Source of the DNA: Mytilisepta virgata | Lineage: Eukaryota > Mollusca > Bivalvia > Mytilida > Mytilidae | DNA: 64,000 bases | NCBI GenBank assembly: GCA_028015205.1 | Contig: JAPWFG010000021.1 | Coordinates: forward strand, 620,001-684,000 | Direction: 5' to 3' | Shown here: one piece after another, positions 56,621 to 64,000 of the stretch | Layout of the letters: the number at the start of each line of letters is the position of its first letter | Numbering within the stretch: position 1 is the stretch's first letter | Made by a program: the position numbers and the translations under genes | The notes under the pieces: model-generated | Database searches by the model: none | Told to the model about the DNA's origin: nothing | The model's input: only the letters and a program-made list of their open reading frames with translations

Positions 56621-56936
56621 AAAAACTGAGTTGACCCTTGGACTTCTGTTGATTAGATGACATTATTAGCCGATTAGGGGCTAACGTCACAGACCAAGGG
56701 TCTTTTTCGACACACAATTTTAACGTGACCTTTCCTGTGGTAAACAATCAATGACTAAGGTCACGTGATCAATTTGTAAAAATAGTACTTATAAATAACT
56801 CGGTCAAGGTTGAAATGATAAATTATCAAATTAGACCAGATTTTCCTTAGACAGAATATGATATCGGACAACATTAATACTTTTATGAATTTAATGAAAG
56901 GGGTTTATTGATATTTTGTGGAAGTTGGAAGTTGAC

Positions 56937-61554
<4,618 letters not shown>

Positions 61555-61821
61555 GTAAGTATTGTATTCGTGGTGAACATATATACTAGTAATAGGAGAA
61601 ACACCGAGTTTCAATAAACGACAAAACGGATAAAAGAAAAGGTCATAAATGGTACTTCAATCAATTAACGCCATCTATAATCGACGGACCCCGACAAAAT
61701 ATAACAAAGCACAAAACACAAACATAGAAACAGCAGTCGGTTTTCGGGAATATCTCAAACGTTTCTTTAAAATGAAAGTAAAAGCTATTATACTTAATTT
61801 TGTTTCCAATAGTCATAATGA

Positions 61822-62275
61822 TTGTTAAATGAGGTTTCTGTGTCTTTGTGCTTGTTTGTTTCCAAAAGTCATACTGATTGTTTAAACGCGGTTTCTGTGT
61901 CTTTGTGCTTGTTTGTTTCCAAAAGTCATACTGATTGTTTAAACGCGGTTTCTGTGTCTTTGTGCTTGTTTGTTTCCAAAAGTCATACTGATTGTTTAAA
62001 CGCGGTTTCTGTGTCTTTGTGCTTGTTTGTTTCCAAAAGTCATAATGATTGTTTAAACTCGGTTTCTGTGTCTTTGTGCTTGTTTGTTTCCAAAAGTCAT
62101 ACTGATTGTTTAAACGCGGTTTCTGTGTCTTTGTGCTTGTTTGTTTCCAAAAGTCATACTGATTGTTTAAACGCGGTTTCTGTGTCTTTGTGCTTGTTTG
62201 TTTCCAAAAGTCATACTGATTGTTTAAACGAGGTTTCTGTGTCTTTGTGCTTGTTTGTTTCTAAAAGTTTTATCC
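61822..62275 (+). repeat. 57-bp minisatellite, about 8 copies
   Basis: Unit GTTTCTGTGTCTTTGTGCTT plus GTTTGTTTCCAAAAGTCATA plus CTGATTGTTTAAACGCG. Because 57 is divisible by three it reads as a 161-residue repetitive ORF, which lies in an intron and is not considered coding. Absent from copy A. Confidence 0.92.
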
Positions 62276-62679
62276 ATGTTGACTTTCAGGACATACCTTA
62301 TTATTAATTGAAATGTTTAGATTTGTTTTAAAGTCTTTCATCCAGAAATCAGTTTCCGAAGTATGTAGGGCGCAGTAAATTTGCCCTTCCACTGCAGGTA
62401 TTTTAGTCGTCCTAAAATTAACTGAAGATTTACAAATGATAGTACGTCCGTTGTTTATCTTTCCGGCTAGTCAAAGTGTTGATGTTTCTTGGATGAATGT
62501 GATATTTAAACTCGACATGAAAACGTCAGGCTTCTTAAACACAATAATATTTTGATTTATTTCTCACTTACGATTTTAGTAATTTAGACTTAAAATATAG
62601 AATTGCGACGTATATTTTAGCTCACTTGACCAAAGGTCCATGTAGACTTTTGTTTTCATTTTCGTCCGTCCACCTCTTT

Positions 62680-63400
62680 AAGTTATGTTTCAATCTTCTC
62701 AAAACTTCTATATAGATGATGTTCTATTACTAATAATAATCCTCACTTTACGGATTACCTATATGTCATCTATCCGAGGGAACTTGAAATTTAAGAGACC
62801 ACAGACACACCCACTTCTGCTTTATATCTAGATTTGTACTTGTACTTGTACATAGATTATAATGGCCGATTCAAATCAAAACGTGATGATTTTGATTGTT
62901 GACTTCTCCTTTCTTAGCATTAACATACCTATGGGGTGTACATTTCACATTTGATTCGTTACTGCCGTGCATGTGATTTAAACGGCGATTTTCTCGGCAG
63001 GTCGAGATTGCTGTCACATAAACTTCTAAGCCAGGGTTATGTTCAGTCTATGTTAATTTCATTACTCCAAAAGTTTTACTAGATATCTTCAGTCAGATTT
63101 TACGCCCTTCTGGAATGACACCTCATCGGACTTGACACGTCACTTGCTTTTCCTCACTGACAATGTGACGTGTTCCGTTAACGAAGCATGACATGATTAC
63201 CCTTCAGGAGTATCTGATGTCATTTCCGGAGTTGGAGTTCACATATTAGTGCTTTAGTTTCTGTGCTGTTTTAGTTCTTTTTTTTTTCCTTTTTTTTTTT
63301 TGTTTAGTTTATATATGTTTTTATTCCTTTAGTTATACATGTATCATTGTGACGTTTTTTTGTTGTGGGTATTCTTTTGCCGATATTCAAAATCCGCGTT
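62680..63400 (+). mobile_element. Degenerate Penelope-like element in TTC38 copy B intron 5
   Basis: Recognisable RT relics in several frames: YIDDVLLL (about 62710), YLDLYL, FKSKRDDF, GVYISHLIRYCRACD and LLSHKLLSQGY, then a tail CCTTCAGGAGTATCTGATGT and TTCACATATTAGTGCTTTAG. Many stops. Copy A retains only the tail (30518-30775). Confidence 0.7.
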
Positions 63401-63477
63401 TTTAACTGAAACTTAATGTGAGGCATCTATTGGATAATCTCTTTAAAGTTTGCACAAATTGGTCCAGACGGAAAACA

Positions 63478-64000
63478 AATAATAATAATAATAATAAATA
63501 AATAAAGACGGTGACCCAAATAGACATTGTCTAATTTCATTGAGGCCCTCACATAAAAGCATACATTTAAACATTCATACAAACAGTATTATAACATACA
63601 TCAGTGTACATATATAATAGTATAAACATATATACAATATAATATATACAGTCAATAACAATATCATTCAAGATGACATTTACTCACATGTAATACTTAT
63701 TGCATTTGAAATTGAAGTTTTGAAAAAATGTTCAAAGCAGCGTTTTTTTTCTTTTAATATTTCAACATTTGGACAGTTCTTTGTAGTATATAGTAGATCA
63801 TTCCAAACTTTGATAGTGGAGTACTGAAAAGATTTCTTGTAAAAATTTGAATTAGGTCTGGGTAGAAATAAATCATTGTTTGAATTAGAGTGCAAGGTAT
63901 AGCCTTCAGGTTCATTACAATTTGTATGGAAAAACATATAATCAGGAACAATTCCATTTCAATAGATTTCATTCGTTCAAAATATGGTAACCAACCCAAA
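63478..64000 (-). mobile_element. 5'-truncated LINE 3' end, paralogous to 30778-31330
   Basis: Same C-terminal RT tail (YTLHSNSN, LPRPNSNFYKKSFQYS, KVWNDL), 3' UTR and (ATT)n end as in copy A intron 5. Runs off the window edge. Confidence 0.7.

Larger units (their letters stand above)
54940..56640 (+). repeat. Cluster of dispersed repeat units ending in a hairpin
   Basis: At least five copies of a phrase TTCAATTTTTGATGAAATCAA plus TTTTGGACCC and AACTGGGCC-like text (54950, 55070, 55810, 55935, 56065, 56200), then two direct copies of a block of about 165 bp (56225-56390, 56395-56545) and a CGA microsatellite. Units end at the 56592-56620 hairpin. No ORF is meaningful here. Confidence 0.82.
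46165..56903. mobile_element. 10.7-kb composite insertion splitting the 5' region of TTC38 copy B
   Basis: Defined by comparison with copy A, where the flanks are adjacent (15764/15770). Contents: simple repeats (47.2 kb), a hammerhead-bearing tandem repeat (48.7-49.3 kb), a decayed recombinase retroelement with a nested Penelope-like element (49.7-54.8 kb) and a repeat cluster (54.9-56.6 kb). It is likely built by several insertions rather than one. Confidence 0.65.

Noticed and set aside
61822..62307. 161-residue repetitive ORF (VSVSLCLFVSKSH units)
   Set aside because: A 57-bp minisatellite inside a TTC38 copy B intron; openness follows from unit length divisible by three.

Overview
The window looks like AT-rich genomic DNA from an invertebrate animal, most likely a bivalve mollusc and possibly a mussel. 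This is an inference from split genes with GT-AG introns, long introns packed with retroelements, and a repeat mix typical of bivalves: tyrosine-recombinase retroelements, Penelope-like elements, hammerhead-ribozyme repeats, fold-back elements and minisatellites. Nothing looks bacterial; there are no operons and no CRISPR array.

Layout. (1) Positions 1-8457 form an almost perfect inverted repeat running to the window edge. Each arm holds the C-terminal half of a broken protein-primed-type family B DNA polymerase gene (Polinton/adintovirus-like) and, converging on it, a spliced proline-rich gene I do not recognise. (2) 8.5-15.1 kb holds a doubtful secreted-protein gene, locally duplicated noncoding blocks and a probable Helitron 3' end. 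(3) 15.8-38.7 kb is a complete 14-exon TTC38 gene (468 codons plus stop, reconstructed exon by exon). Its 11.4-kb intron 2 carries a tyrosine-recombinase retroelement with SGNH-hydrolase, Gag, RT/RNase H and recombinase ORFs and an array of alternating small hairpins. Intron 4 carries a GATATC fold-back element, intron 7 an apparently intact hammerhead ribozyme, and intron 13 a 1.65-kb minisatellite that begins exactly at the exon 13 splice donor. (4) 42.1-43.7 kb is a broken TTC38 copy (exons 9-12). (5) 45.5-64 kb is a third TTC38 copy. Its upstream block (45.5-46.2 kb) is separated from its start codon by about 10.7 kb of inserted DNA, which contains a hammerhead-bearing tandem repeat (retrozyme-like) and a decayed second recombinase retroelement with a nested Penelope-like element. 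Exons 1-5 are intact and the rest lies beyond the window.

How it fits together. The backbone is a tandem TTC38 cluster. Comparing paralogous introns dates many insertions as before or after the duplication. The least ordinary items are the paired hammerhead ribozymes 392 bp apart at 48.8-49.2 kb, the SGNH/recombinase element with its alternating CAGT-centred hairpins, the minisatellite made of copies of a splice donor, and the terminal palindrome, which may be a natural inverted duplication or an assembly fold-back. Everything here was read by eye; no alignment or database search was run.
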